Shown here: positions 15,967 to 24,136 of the stretch, one piece after another
Layout: each line of letters begins with the position of its first letter
How positions within the stretch are numbered: the stretch's first letter is position 1
NCBI GenBank assembly: GCA_021202985.1
Contig: JAJQCA010000045.1
Coordinates: forward strand, 5,750 to 43,408
DNA from: Alistipes sp.
GTDB lineage: Bacteria > Bacteroidota > Bacteroidia > Bacteroidales > Rikenellaceae
Length of the DNA stretch: 37,659 bases
Direction of reading: 5' to 3'
The notes under the pieces: generated by a model
What the model was told of the DNA's origin: nothing
What the model saw: only the letters and a program-made list of their open reading frames with translations
Database searches by the model: none
Position numbers and translations under genes: made by a program

Positions 15967-17733
15967 TTAACTGAATTTTTCCTTTGTGAAATAATGGGTG
16001 TGCAACAGCCGGTGGGCCTTCTCGTTTAGCGGTTCGCCGAGGAACTCCTCGTAGAGCCTCAGCACGTCCGGGTTTTCGTGCGATTTACGTATCGCCTTGT
16101 GCGTATCCTCGCGGTAGAGGGCTTCCATCCGGGCCTTGATGCGGTCCGTATCGCAGTGGTGGAATGGCTGTCCCGCCCCGCCTATACAACCGCCGGGGCA
16201 GGCCATAATCTCTATCGCGTGGAAATTGTACATCCCCGAACGCATCCCGTCCAGCAGTTTGCGTGCATTTCCCAACTGGTGGGCGATACCGATGTTTATG
16301 GGCGTGCCGTTGAAATCGACCGTGGCCGTGCGGATGCCCTCGAAGCCGCGCAGTTCGCGGAATTCCACGTCGGCGAGTTTTTGGCCGGTGTATACCTCGT
16401 ATGCCGTCCGTACGGCTGCCTCGATTACCCCGCCCGTGGCGCCGAATATCACCCCGGCGCCCGACGACTCGCCCAGCGGGGTGTCGAAGTCCTCGTCGGG
16501 CAAGGCGCCGAAATTGACGTCGTAGGCCTCAACCAGCGCGGCCAGCTCGCGGGTGGAGATGGCGAAATCTACGTCCGGGTTGCCGTCCACGAAAAACTCC
16601 TCGCGCTGGCACTCGTATTTCTTTGCCAGGCACGGCATTACGGAAACCACCACCAGGTCGCGCCGGTCGATACCCAGCTTTTCGGCGTAGTAGGTCTTGG
16701 CGATGGAGCCGAACATCTGCTGGGGAGACCGCGCCGTGGACGGCACGTCGAGCATAGTGGGATAGTAGACCTCGAAGAAGTTTATCCATGCTGGGCAGCA
16801 GGAGGTAAGTATCGGCAGGCGTACCGTCGGGTCGCCGGCGAGGTGGCGGGTTATGCGGTCGAGCAACTCGGCCCCTTCCTCCATTATGGTAAGGTCGGCG
16901 GCGAAGTCGGTGTCGAAAACCTTATCGAATCCCAGCCGCCGGAGGGCGGCCACCATCTTGCCGGTGACGAGCGTGCCCGGCTCCATGCCGAACTCTTCGC
17001 CCAGCGCGGCCCTCACGGCCGGGGCGGTCTGCACGACGACCGTCTTCGAGGGGTCGGCAAGGGCGCGGAGTATTTTGGGCGTGTGGTCGACCGCCGTGAG
17101 GGCGCCCGTGGGGCAGACCGCCACGCACTGGCCGCAGAACACGCACGGCGAGTCTATAAGGTCCTGCTGGAACGCGGGAGCGACCACCGACATAAACCCG
17201 CGGTTTATGGCGCACAGGGCGCCCACAGTCTGTACCTTGTTGCAAATCGTCTCGCATCGGCGGCACATCACGCATTTGTCCATGTCGCGGTTCAGCGCCG
17301 GCGAGGAGTCTTTGCGGTAGATCGACATTTCGGCGTTCTCCATGGCATGTATCTCGCGGATACCCAGCCTAATGGAGAGGTCCTGAAGGTCGCAGTCGCC
17401 CGATTTGGCGCAGACCAGGCAGTCTTTCGGGTGGTCCGAAAGGAGCAGTTCCAGTACGGTGCTGCGGGCGTTCATCACCCTGCCCGAATGGGTGTTTATC
17501 ACCATCCCCTCCGCGCATGGAGTGGAGCAGGAGGGGGCCAGGTTACGCCGGCCTTCGATTTCCACCACGCAAATCCGGCATCCGCCGGGGCAGTTCTCTA
17601 TATTGAGGTGTTCGAGGTTCATGTAGCAGAGGGCCGGAATGTTGATGCCGATGCTCTTTGCGGCATGGTAGACCGTCGTACCCTTTTCGACCTCTATCCT
17701 CGTATTATCTATGGTAACGCTTACTTTGTTCAT
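15967..17733 (-). CDS. hydA: [FeFe] hydrogenase catalytic subunit HydA
   Basis: Cytoplasmic enzyme reducing protons to H2 (or the reverse), probably using ferredoxin and NADH together. The 588-aa protein has a plant-ferredoxin [2Fe-2S] domain (1 to about 78), a NuoG-like cluster segment with DHPKDCLVC (about 95-130), two 4Fe-4S motifs (CVMCRRCETICNKV and CVFCGQCVAVCPTG) and the H-cluster domain. The three H-cluster signatures are intact: TSCCPAW (T310-W316), MPCLAKK (from 366) and MACPGGC (510-516). The C-terminal small-subunit-like tail is present. It starts 2 nt after the hydB stop, so translation is probably coupled. The maturation genes hydE, hydF and hydG are not in the window. Confidence 0.95.
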   Translation of the reverse strand: MNKVSVTIDNTRIEVEKGTTVYHAAKSIGINIPALCYMNLEHLNIENCPGGCRICVVEIEGRRNLAPSCSTPCAEGMVINTHSGRVMNARSTVLELLLSDHPKDCLVCAKSGDCDLQDLSIRLGIREIHAMENAEMSIYRKDSSPALNRDMDKCVMCRRCETICNKVQTVGALCAINRGFMSVVAPAFQQDLIDSPCVFCGQCVAVCPTGALTAVDHTPKILRALADPSKTVVVQTAPAVRAALGEEFGMEPGTLVTGKMVAALRRLGFDKVFDTDFAADLTIMEEGAELLDRITRHLAGDPTVRLPILTSCCPAWINFFEVYYPTMLDVPSTARSPQQMFGSIAKTYYAEKLGIDRRDLVVVSVMPCLAKKYECQREEFFVDGNPDVDFAISTRELAALVEAYDVNFGALPDEDFDTPLGESSGAGVIFGATGGVIEAAVRTAYEVYTGQKLADVEFRELRGFEGIRTATVDFNGTPINIGIAHQLGNARKLLDGMRSGMYNFHAIEIMACPGGCIGGAGQPFHHCDTDRIKARMEALYREDTHKAIRKSHENPDVLRLYEEFLGEPLNEKAHRLLHTHYFTKEKFS

Positions 17734-17735
17734 GG

Positions 17736-18992
17736 CTAACGGACGTTGATAGCTAAGAATTTACACTTGGAGTAACAGGCGCCGCATTTGATGCAGAGGT
17801 TGTTGTCGATGCGGTGCGGCTGCCTCTTCTCGCCGACTATCGCTCCCACCGGGCATGTTCGTACGCAGGCCGTACAGCCGGTGCATTTGTCGCCCAGGAT
17901 GCTGTAATGTTTGAGGGCCTTACATTTACCGGCCGGGCACACCCGTTCGCGCACATGGGCGAGATATTCGGGATAGAAGTGCTCGATGGTCGACAACACG
18001 GGGTTGGGCGAGGTCTGGCCCAGCCCGCAGAGGGAGGTGTCTTTGATTACGTGGCCGAGGTTCTTCAGGTATTCGATATCGTCCTCGGTGCCGCGTCCGC
18101 CGCATATCTTCTCCAGTATCTCGTGGAGGCGCTTGTTGCCGATGCGGCACGGGGCGCACTTGCCGCACGACTCTTCCACGGTGAAATCGAGGTAGAACGA
18201 GGCCACCGACACCATACAGTCGTCCTCGTCCATCACAATCATACCACCCGAACCCATCATCGACCCGGCGGCCAACAGGTTGTCAAAGTCGATAGGGGTG
18301 TCGAGGTGCTTCTCCGTAAGGCAGCCGCCCGACGGGCCGCCGGTCTGCACGGCCTTGAAGCGTTTGCCGTCCTTGATGCCGCCGCCTATTTCGAAAATCA
18401 CTTCCCGCAGGGTGGTGCCCATTGGCACCTCTATGAGGCCCACGTTGTTTATCTTCCCGGCGAGGGCGAACACCTTTGTGCCCTTAGACCGTTCGGTGCC
18501 GATGGACGAAAACCATTCGGGGCCGCGAAGCAGTATCACCGGGATATTGGCGAGCGTCTCCACATTGTTCACGTTGGTGGGCTTGCCGAGGTAGCCCTTC
18601 TCTGCCGGGAAGGGCGGCTTTACGGTCGGCTCGCCGCGGTTACCCTCCATCGAGTGGATAAGCGCGGTCTCCTCCCCGCAGACGAACGCCCCTGCCCCGT
18701 ATCGCAGCTCGATATCGAAATCGAACCCCGAATCCATAATGTTCCGGCCCAGCAGCCCGTAGCCGCGCGCCTGCTCTATGGCCATTCGCAACCGCCTGAT
18801 TGCAAGCGGGTATTCGGCTCGTATGTAAACAAGTCCTTTAGTGGCTCCTATGCAGTAGCCGCAGATGGCCATAGCCTCTATTATCGAACCGGGGTCGCCT
18901 TCGAGTATAGAACGGTCCATAAACGCCCCGGGGTCGCCCTCGTCGGCATTGCAGACCACGTATTTCTGGTCGGCCTGCTGACGGGCGGCCAC
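17736..18992 (-). CDS. hydB: Hydrogenase subunit HydB (NuoF-like), C-terminal portion
   Basis: Flavin and NADH-binding subunit of the trimeric hydrogenase; this is the downstream part of a gene split by a frameshift. Homologous sequence continues up to the G-run at 19033-19037, beyond the nominal GTG start at 18992. Visible features are NADEGDPGAFMDR and EETALI of the FMN/NADH fold, ESCGKCAPCRIG for the NuoF 4Fe-4S cluster, and a C-terminal ferredoxin domain with CTGCTACVRTCPVG and CIKCGACYSKC. Correcting one base gives a single product of about 640 aa, a normal HydB length. It ends 2 nt before hydA. Confidence 0.85.
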   Translation of the reverse strand: MAARQQADQKYVVCNADEGDPGAFMDRSILEGDPGSIIEAMAICGYCIGATKGLVYIRAEYPLAIRRLRMAIEQARGYGLLGRNIMDSGFDFDIELRYGAGAFVCGEETALIHSMEGNRGEPTVKPPFPAEKGYLGKPTNVNNVETLANIPVILLRGPEWFSSIGTERSKGTKVFALAGKINNVGLIEVPMGTTLREVIFEIGGGIKDGKRFKAVQTGGPSGGCLTEKHLDTPIDFDNLLAAGSMMGSGGMIVMDEDDCMVSVASFYLDFTVEESCGKCAPCRIGNKRLHEILEKICGGRGTEDDIEYLKNLGHVIKDTSLCGLGQTSPNPVLSTIEHFYPEYLAHVRERVCPAGKCKALKHYSILGDKCTGCTACVRTCPVGAIVGEKRQPHRIDNNLCIKCGACYSKCKFLAINVR

Positions 18993-19659
18993 CTCCCACT
19001 TTATGCCGGTAGGGAATCCGCCCCCGCCGCGGCCCCCTCAGCCCCGACCGTTTGATAACCTCCACGGCCGCGGACGCATCGCGGCTTTCGAGGACCTGCG
19101 CCAGCGCGCGGTAACCGTCGCGGGCTATATATTCTTCGATATTTTCCGGGTCGATTAGCCCGCAGTTTCGCAGGGCTATGCGCACCTGCTTGCGGTAGAA
19201 CCCCATGTGCACCGAGTCCTCGATGCTCCGGCCGTTCTCCGGGTCGACGTACAACAGCCGTTCGACGCGCTGGCCGCGGCCCACATGCGATTCGACTATC
19301 TCCGCGCAGTCGTCCGGAGTCACCTGAGTATAGAAAGTGTTGTCGGGGAATACTTTTACGATGGGTCCCTTTTCGCAGAAGCCGAAACAGCCAGTCATGT
19401 ATACCCCGGCCCTGTCCGACAGGCCGCGGTATTCGATTTCCGTCCGCAGGTTTTGTATAATTCGATCGCTCTCCGAGGCGCGGCATCCCGTGCCCCCGCA
19501 CACCAGCAGGTGGTATTTCGGGGAGGCGCTTCCGCCCGGCAGGGGTGTGCCGGGGTCCTGTTCGCCGCCGGGACCTTCCGCGGATTCGCGGAGGGTAATG
19601 TCGCGGGCGAACTTCTCCCTGAGGAACTCCAGTTCCTTATAAGATGAAATTTTAAGCAT
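18838..19659 (-). CDS. hydB: Hydrogenase subunit HydB (NuoF-like), N-terminal portion
   Basis: Upstream part of the split hydB. It begins at an ATG at 19659 (MLKISSYKELEFLREKF), followed by a thioredoxin-like [2Fe-2S] domain (about 45-130, with CGGTGC and CFGFCEKG) and the start of the NuoF domain, up to VIKRSGLRG at about residue 209. Beyond that the frame yields unrelated Arg-rich sequence to 18838, whereas the expected GRGGGGFPTGIKW is found in the next frame. No upstream promoter matching the Bacteroidales consensus was found in the region facing the GNAT gene. As written the gene would not make a functional subunit. Confidence 0.85.
   Translation of the reverse strand: MLKISSYKELEFLREKFARDITLRESAEGPGGEQDPGTPLPGGSASPKYHLLVCGGTGCRASESDRIIQNLRTEIEYRGLSDRAGVYMTGCFGFCEKGPIVKVFPDNTFYTQVTPDDCAEIVESHVGRGQRVERLLYVDPENGRSIEDSVHMGFYRKQVRIALRNCGLIDPENIEEYIARDGYRALAQVLESRDASAAVEVIKRSGLRGPRRGRIPYRHKVGGGRPSAGRPEIRGLQCRRGRPRGVYGPFYTRRRPRFDNRGYGHLRLLHRSH
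19033..19037 (-). other. Single-base frameshift in hydB (G-run)
   Basis: The minus strand has five G here. Four would keep the frame and restore the glycine-rich flavin-binding motif (RGRGGGGFPTG). It could be a sequencing or assembly error, a true mutation, or slippage-based variation. Everything on both sides is well preserved, which favours an error or a very recent event. Confidence 0.85.
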
Positions 19660-19939
19660 AATAGGTTAGCCAGCAGTAGATTTAGTTTGTCGTGGAGTAA
19701 AGAAAATCATTTTTTACCCGCCATACAAATCCGCGGGGCGATATTTTCGCCCGGAGGAAAAATAATTACGTCGGATACCATGAAGGTTTGCAGCTTTATG
19801 GATATTTATAACCGGCTGGTTATAAGCCTTAACGTGGCTTTATTTAACTTAACGGTTCGCCTGTGCCGCCTGTTCCGCACGGTGGCGGGCGGGTCGGTGG
19901 TGCGACGCGCTCTATAGGAAGCATTCCGGTTAAAATGTG

Positions 19940-19947
19940 TAAATTTG
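19940..19947 (+). promoter_or_regulatory. -7 box for the GNAT gene
   Basis: TAAATTTG matches TAnnTTTG and lies 21 nt before the ATG at 19969. No TTG is seen at the usual -33 distance. The region 19660-19939, between the divergent hydB and GNAT genes, holds no supported gene. Confidence 0.5.
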
Positions 19948-19968
19948 GGGAAACTTCGACCTTAACAG

Positions 19969-20400
19969 ATGCAAAACCGTATTTACAAAACAGTTACCAC
20001 CCCCGGGGAATTGCTGATGGCGTTCTGCGTCCGCAGCATCGTGTTCGTGGACGAGCAGGCGTGCCCTTACCGGGAGGAGTTCGACGGGCTGGACCTCGGG
20101 GCCACCCACTTCCTCGCCCTCGACGGCGAAGAGCCGTACGGCACCGCAAGGGTTAGGATCATACCCGGAGCGGTTAAATTCGAACGGCTCGCCGTTAGGA
20201 AGCAGTACCGTGGAGGCGGTGCCGGCCGTGACTTCTTCGGACATGTGCTTGAATATATGGAGAGCCTCGGACCGGCTAAGATAATCCTGCACGCGCAGGC
20301 ACACCTGACCGGGTTCTACGAAGGGTTCGGCTTCGTCCGGAAGGGAGAACTGTTTACCGAGGCCGGCATCCCGCACGTTTACATGGAGAAAATCCTTTAG
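19969..20400 (+). CDS. GNAT-family N-acetyltransferase (ElaA-like)
   Basis: Predicted cytoplasmic acetyltransferase using acetyl-CoA; the acceptor is unknown. The 143-aa length is typical of a single GNAT domain. An N-terminal segment (CVRSIVFVDEQACPYREEFDG) resembles the ElaA group, the strand FERLAVRKQYRGGGAGRDFF carries the acetyl-CoA pyrophosphate loop (YRGGGAG), and HAQAHLTGFYEGFGFV is the usual C-terminal motif. It has its own -7 box at 19940 and stands alone between the hydrogenase operon and the sugar kinase. Confidence 0.88.
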   Translation: MQNRIYKTVTTPGELLMAFCVRSIVFVDEQACPYREEFDGLDLGATHFLALDGEEPYGTARVRIIPGAVKFERLAVRKQYRGGGAGRDFFGHVLEYMESLGPAKIILHAQAHLTGFYEGFGFVRKGELFTEAGIPHVYMEKIL

Positions 20401-20635
20401 CGGATTGACGGCCGCCCGGAATCGGCTTGCGCGGGTCGTCCGCGAGATTGGCAGCCTGACACGGTGGCGGCGGCAATGCACATTAAATACCTCGCCAGTC
20501 CGAGACATGCCTGCGGCCTGCAGGGGGCGGCGCGCCGAATACATTAGGAGAAAATAATAGTTACTTTATAACATTCATTAACGGCCCTGTCGATATACGG
20601 TACGGATAGCGCGGGCCGGAACAGTTCCCGGGATA

Positions 20636-21712
20636 ATGATAGAATTACGCAAAAATTATAAATACGCCCTGCTGGTACCGACCAGTATGGGGGTAAGGCT
20701 GACCCCGGCAGATGGCCAGCCGGTGCATTGCACCGCCGACTACCGGATGACCGTGACCAGCGCCGAGACCAACGTGGCCAGCGTGGCCGCCTTTCTGGGG
20801 CTTCCGGTGAAGGTGCTCACGGCATTTGTCGAAGACTGCCCGGTTTCCGAATTGATTCGTCGCGACCTGCGCGGCCGCGGCATGGAGTACGAAGGCCCGG
20901 TTATCCCGCAGGGCGGCCCGTGGGGTCCGAGGCACCAATTCAACATAGCCGACAGCGGTTACGGCGCGCGCGGGCCGCGGGTGCACAACGACCGGGCCGG
21001 CGAAGTCGGCCGCCTGCTGGGTCCGGGCCATTTCGACCTCGAACGGATTTTCGGCCGCGAGGCGGTTGGGATAGTCCATATGTCGGGCCTGATTGCCGCC
21101 TTGTCACCCTCGACCGGGGAGCTGTGTCTCGAAATCGCCCGTACCGCACGGAAACACGGTACACTTGTTTCGTTCGACCTGAACCACCGTGCTTCGTTCT
21201 GGAAGGGCCGCGAGCGGGAACTGGGCAGGCTGTTCCACGAGCTGGCCTCGGCGGCCGATATATTGATTGGCAACGAGGAGGATTTCCAGCTCTGCCTGGG
21301 GGTGGAAGGTCCGGCGGCCGGCGGCAGCGCTGTAGCCTCGCAGTTGGAGCGGTTCCGGGAAATGACCGAAGCTATCCGGCAAAGTTATCCGGGAGCGCAG
21401 GTCTACGCCACTACCCTGCGCGAGGTGGTGGACGCTAACCGCCACCTGTGGGGCGCCCTGGTCGGGGCCGGCGACGAACTTCATACCGTGGAGCTCCGTG
21501 AAATTACGGTGCTGGACCGCATCGGCGGCGGCGATGGCTTCGTGGGCGGCCTTTTGTACGCTATACTGCGGGGGTGGGAGCCGTCCCGGTGGGCCGGGTT
21601 CGCCTGGGCGTGCGGGGCGTTGGCAGTCACTTTCCTTACTGACTACGCGCAGCCCCCCGACGAGGAGGCGGTGTGGGATGTCTGGCATGGAAACGCCCGT
21701 GTAAGGCGGTGA
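20636..21712 (+). CDS. PfkB-family sugar kinase, probably 2-keto-3-deoxygluconate kinase
   Basis: Predicted ATP-dependent ribokinase-fold kinase. The best-fitting role is phosphorylation of 2-keto-3-deoxygluconate to KDPG in uronate or gluconate breakdown. The 358-aa protein has an N-terminal substrate region with a conserved Asn (TSAETNVASVAAFLG), the internal SFDLNHRASFW block typical of KDG kinases, and the C-terminal signature DRIGGGDGFVGG (from D294), with D300 as the catalytic base in the anion hole. The start at 20636 is an ATG preceded by a short purine stretch. It lies on the same strand as gnd, 429 nt upstream, so both may serve sugar-acid catabolism, but a shared transcript is not shown. 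Exact substrate is uncertain within PfkB. Confidence 0.85.
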   Translation: MIELRKNYKYALLVPTSMGVRLTPADGQPVHCTADYRMTVTSAETNVASVAAFLGLPVKVLTAFVEDCPVSELIRRDLRGRGMEYEGPVIPQGGPWGPRHQFNIADSGYGARGPRVHNDRAGEVGRLLGPGHFDLERIFGREAVGIVHMSGLIAALSPSTGELCLEIARTARKHGTLVSFDLNHRASFWKGRERELGRLFHELASAADILIGNEEDFQLCLGVEGPAAGGSAVASQLERFREMTEAIRQSYPGAQVYATTLREVVDANRHLWGALVGAGDELHTVELREITVLDRIGGGDGFVGGLLYAILRGWEPSRWAGFAWACGALAVTFLTDYAQPPDEEAVWDVWHGNARVRR

Positions 21713-22141
21713 TTGAAGCGCTTGTTTTGCCGTGCCGCAGGTGTAAAGCTAATTATAGACCTACCGCGCACAACATGTTTTTGACGGCGTTCTTGGGTGC
21801 AAGGTCAAATATGTGCATCTTTAGATGTCGGGCCGGGTTGCTTGCCGATGCTGCGATGGCGGTTTTGTCGGGGCCGGCCGACCGTGCAAGTAGTCGGGCC
21901 GGGTGCCTTTCGTAAATAAATCGGCAGGTATATTGAGGCAGGCATATTAGGCAATACAGACCAGCCGGGAATATGTGAAAGGCTTACGGGTGGAGCGGTA
22001 AACGGCCGCCGGATTGCCGGAAGGGTCCGGTTCCAGTAATTTTGGAAATACCCCACACCCTCCGGAATGGCATTTATACGGTTATTTGTAAGTATTTCAA
22101 TCAGTTTCGGGTAAAATGAATACCCTTTAAATAACGTCGAT
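21713..22141. other. Intergenic region before gnd with short repeats
   Basis: No gene is supported. GTCGGGCCGGGT occurs twice (21827-21838, 21893-21904), with a related sequence between them. GGCAGG(T/C)ATATT is repeated in tandem (21923-21934, 21937-21948). GGGTA/TACCC flank 7 nt at about 22116-22132, close to the gnd start, and could be an operator. No TAnnTTTG box was found. Confidence 0.4.
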
Positions 22142-23551
22142 ATGGAAAAATCCGATATAGGAATGATAGGTCTGGCCGTGATGGGGGCTAACCTCGCGCG
22201 CAATATGGAGCGTAACGGGTACCGGGTGGCCGTCTGGGACCATGACCCGCAGGCCGTGGAACGGTTCACCTCGGAGTGGGGCGGGGGTAATTTCGCCCCT
22301 TCCTGCTCGCTCGAAGAGTTCGCAGGCTCGCTGTCCCGTCCGCGTAAAGTGATGATGATGATACGGGCCGGAAGCCCGGTTGACGAGGTGCTGTCGCGCC
22401 TTGTACCCCTTCTGGAGCCGGGCGACATCGTTATCGACGGAGGTAATTCGCAGTTTGAGGACACCACTCGCCGCTGTGACGAACTACGGGCTGCGGGTAT
22501 TCTTTTCATAGGCTCGGGGGTGTCGGGCGGCGAGGCGGGGGCGCTTTACGGTCCTTCGCTGATGCCCGGCGGCGAGGAGTCGGCATGGAGCGAGGTACGC
22601 CCACTGTTCGAAGCTATTGCGGCCCGCGACCCGGACGGGGCGCCGTGCTGCCGCTGGATTGGGCCGGGAGGGTCGGGCCACTTCGTGAAGATGGTCCACA
22701 ACGGCATAGAGTACGGCGATATGCAGCTTATCTGCGAGGCCTACGACCTGCTTCGTAAAGCGGGCGGTTATTCCAACGACCGGCTCCACGAACTGTTCAC
22801 TAAGTGGAACCGCGGGGACCTTGCGGGATACCTGATGGAGATAACGGCAGCAATTTTCGCGGTGAAGGAAGAGGACGGCACCGCGGTGGTGGACCGGATA
22901 CTGGACAAGGCCGGACAAAAAAACACCGGTATGTGGGCCGTCCGGGCGGCGCTCGATGTGGGTAATCCGCTCTCGCTTATAGGTGAATCGGTATTCGCCC
23001 GCATGATATCGGCCCGCCGGGGCGAGCGTGTGGCGGCCGCGGCCCTGCTCTCCGGCCCTGTTCCGTCCGCGGTCGACAACGACCGGCTGGCAGATTATGT
23101 CCACGACGCGCTGCTTGCCGCGAGGGTGGTCTCCTACGCGCAGGGTTTCTCCCTTATCGCCGACGCCTCCCGCGCATACGGATGGGACATCGACAAAGCC
23201 GGCCTCGCCCTTATATGGCGTGGCGGATGCATAATCCGGTCGGAGTTGCTCGGCGGCATCGCCCGGGCATACCGGGAAGACAGTCGGCTACCGAACCTGC
23301 TGATGGACCCCCGGTTCGCCGCACGGGTTGGCTCCGCCCTGGTCGGATGGCGCCGCACGGTGACCGTGGCGGTAGCCGGGGGAATCCCGGTGCCGGCATT
23401 CTCGTCCGCGCTTGCCTACTATGACTCTTACCGCTGCGACCGGCTTCCGGCAAACCTGCTGCAAGCCCAGCGCGACTATTTCGGTGCCCATACCTACGAG
23501 CGTACCGACCGACCGGAGGGGGAGTTCTTCCACACCCGGTGGAAAGAGTGA
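22142..23551 (+). CDS. gnd: 6-phosphogluconate dehydrogenase, decarboxylating
   Basis: Oxidises 6-phosphogluconate to ribulose 5-phosphate and CO2 with NAD(P)+ in the cytoplasm (oxidative pentose phosphate pathway). The 469-aa length is typical of the long form. Visible are the Rossmann motif GLAVMGANLARNM (10-22), the substrate-binding GSGVSGGEAGALYGPSLMPGG region (about 122-142; serine and glycine residues) and KMVHNGIEYGD with catalytic K183. The all-helical C-terminal domain ends in the substrate-contacting tail (YFGAHTYERTDRPEG). zwf and pgl, its usual partners, are not next to it. The final codons form the first of three similar hairpins that continue past the stop. Confidence 0.95.
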   Translation: MEKSDIGMIGLAVMGANLARNMERNGYRVAVWDHDPQAVERFTSEWGGGNFAPSCSLEEFAGSLSRPRKVMMMIRAGSPVDEVLSRLVPLLEPGDIVIDGGNSQFEDTTRRCDELRAAGILFIGSGVSGGEAGALYGPSLMPGGEESAWSEVRPLFEAIAARDPDGAPCCRWIGPGGSGHFVKMVHNGIEYGDMQLICEAYDLLRKAGGYSNDRLHELFTKWNRGDLAGYLMEITAAIFAVKEEDGTAVVDRILDKAGQKNTGMWAVRAALDVGNPLSLIGESVFARMISARRGERVAAAALLSGPVPSAVDNDRLADYVHDALLAARVVSYAQGFSLIADASRAYGWDIDKAGLALIWRGGCIIRSELLGGIARAYREDSRLPNLLMDPRFAARVGSALVGWRRTVTVAVAGGIPVPAFSSALAYYDSYRCDRLPANLLQAQRDYFGAHTYERTDRPEGEFFHTRWKE

Positions 23552-23604
23552 AGATGCTCCACATTGGGGTGGAGAAAGTACAAGAACCTCCACATTCGGG
23601 TGGA
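23528..23604 (+). repeat. Three tandem hairpins at the gnd 3' end
   Basis: Three hairpins share the core TCCAC...GTGGA: 23528-23544 (within the last gnd codons), 23557-23574 and 23588-23604. Their TCCAC arms start at 23529, 23558 and 23589, spaced 29 and 31 nt. The last two are nearly identical (CTCCACATTGGGGTGGA; CTCCACATTCGGGTGGA). None has a U-tract, so they may act as 3' stabilisers or binding sites rather than simple terminators. Confidence 0.65.
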
Positions 23605-24070
23605 CAGACCCGTACCCGCAGAGCATGGTGCTTTCCTTTGAGGATTAGATTCCATGCCACCTGCCGGGCTGTTGTTCCGGCCGTGCGGGGCGCATGGTGA
23701 CCTTTCGAATAGGTCCTGTTGAAGCAGTTTGAGCATTCCGGATAAAGGCCGGTATTCACGGCATGGAGTGCTCGTATAATGATATTTAACCCAAGAATAA
23801 CGGTAATTATTATCGTCGGGAAGGGGAATAGCGCTACCTGTTAATATGGTACTGTGCCATGTCAATAATTCCATAATCAGTTAAATATGATTACGTTACG
23901 GGCGCATGAGCGGGAACTGGCAGACAGGTATGCACGTAATAACAGGATTTAATACCATTAAAGTGGGGCGGTTTGTAACCCGGGCGGTGTAGATGCGTCG
24001 GACACGGAAACGACTCTTAAGACCCGCACGTTCAAATTACAGTCCCGCGCCCATAACCGTGCCAGCCGAT
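23605..24070. other. Convergent intergenic region after gnd
   Basis: No gene, RNA gene or promoter is supported here. The sequence is moderately AT-rich between about 23770 and 23960, with no strong repeats. Confidence 0.4.
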
Positions 24071-24100
24071 AAAAACCCCCGCGAATCAATATCCGCGGGG
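24071..24100 (-). terminator. Terminator of the GH109-kinase operon
   Basis: CCCCGCG (24077-24083) pairs perfectly with CGCGGGG (24094-24100). On the minus strand the stem is followed by G and TTTTTA. It lies 37 nt beyond the kinase stop at 24137. Confidence 0.8.
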
Positions 24101-24136
24101 TCCCCCCTGATTATTATGAGAAAAAAGTCCGGGAGG

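Noticed and set aside
16078-17739. A 553-codon plus-strand open frame opposite hydA
   Set aside because: It has no domain features and is fully antisense to a conserved hydrogenase gene.
23528-23604. A small CRISPR-like array suggested by three regularly spaced repeats
   Set aside because: There are only three units, the intervals are as short as the units, the first is coding, and no cas genes are present.
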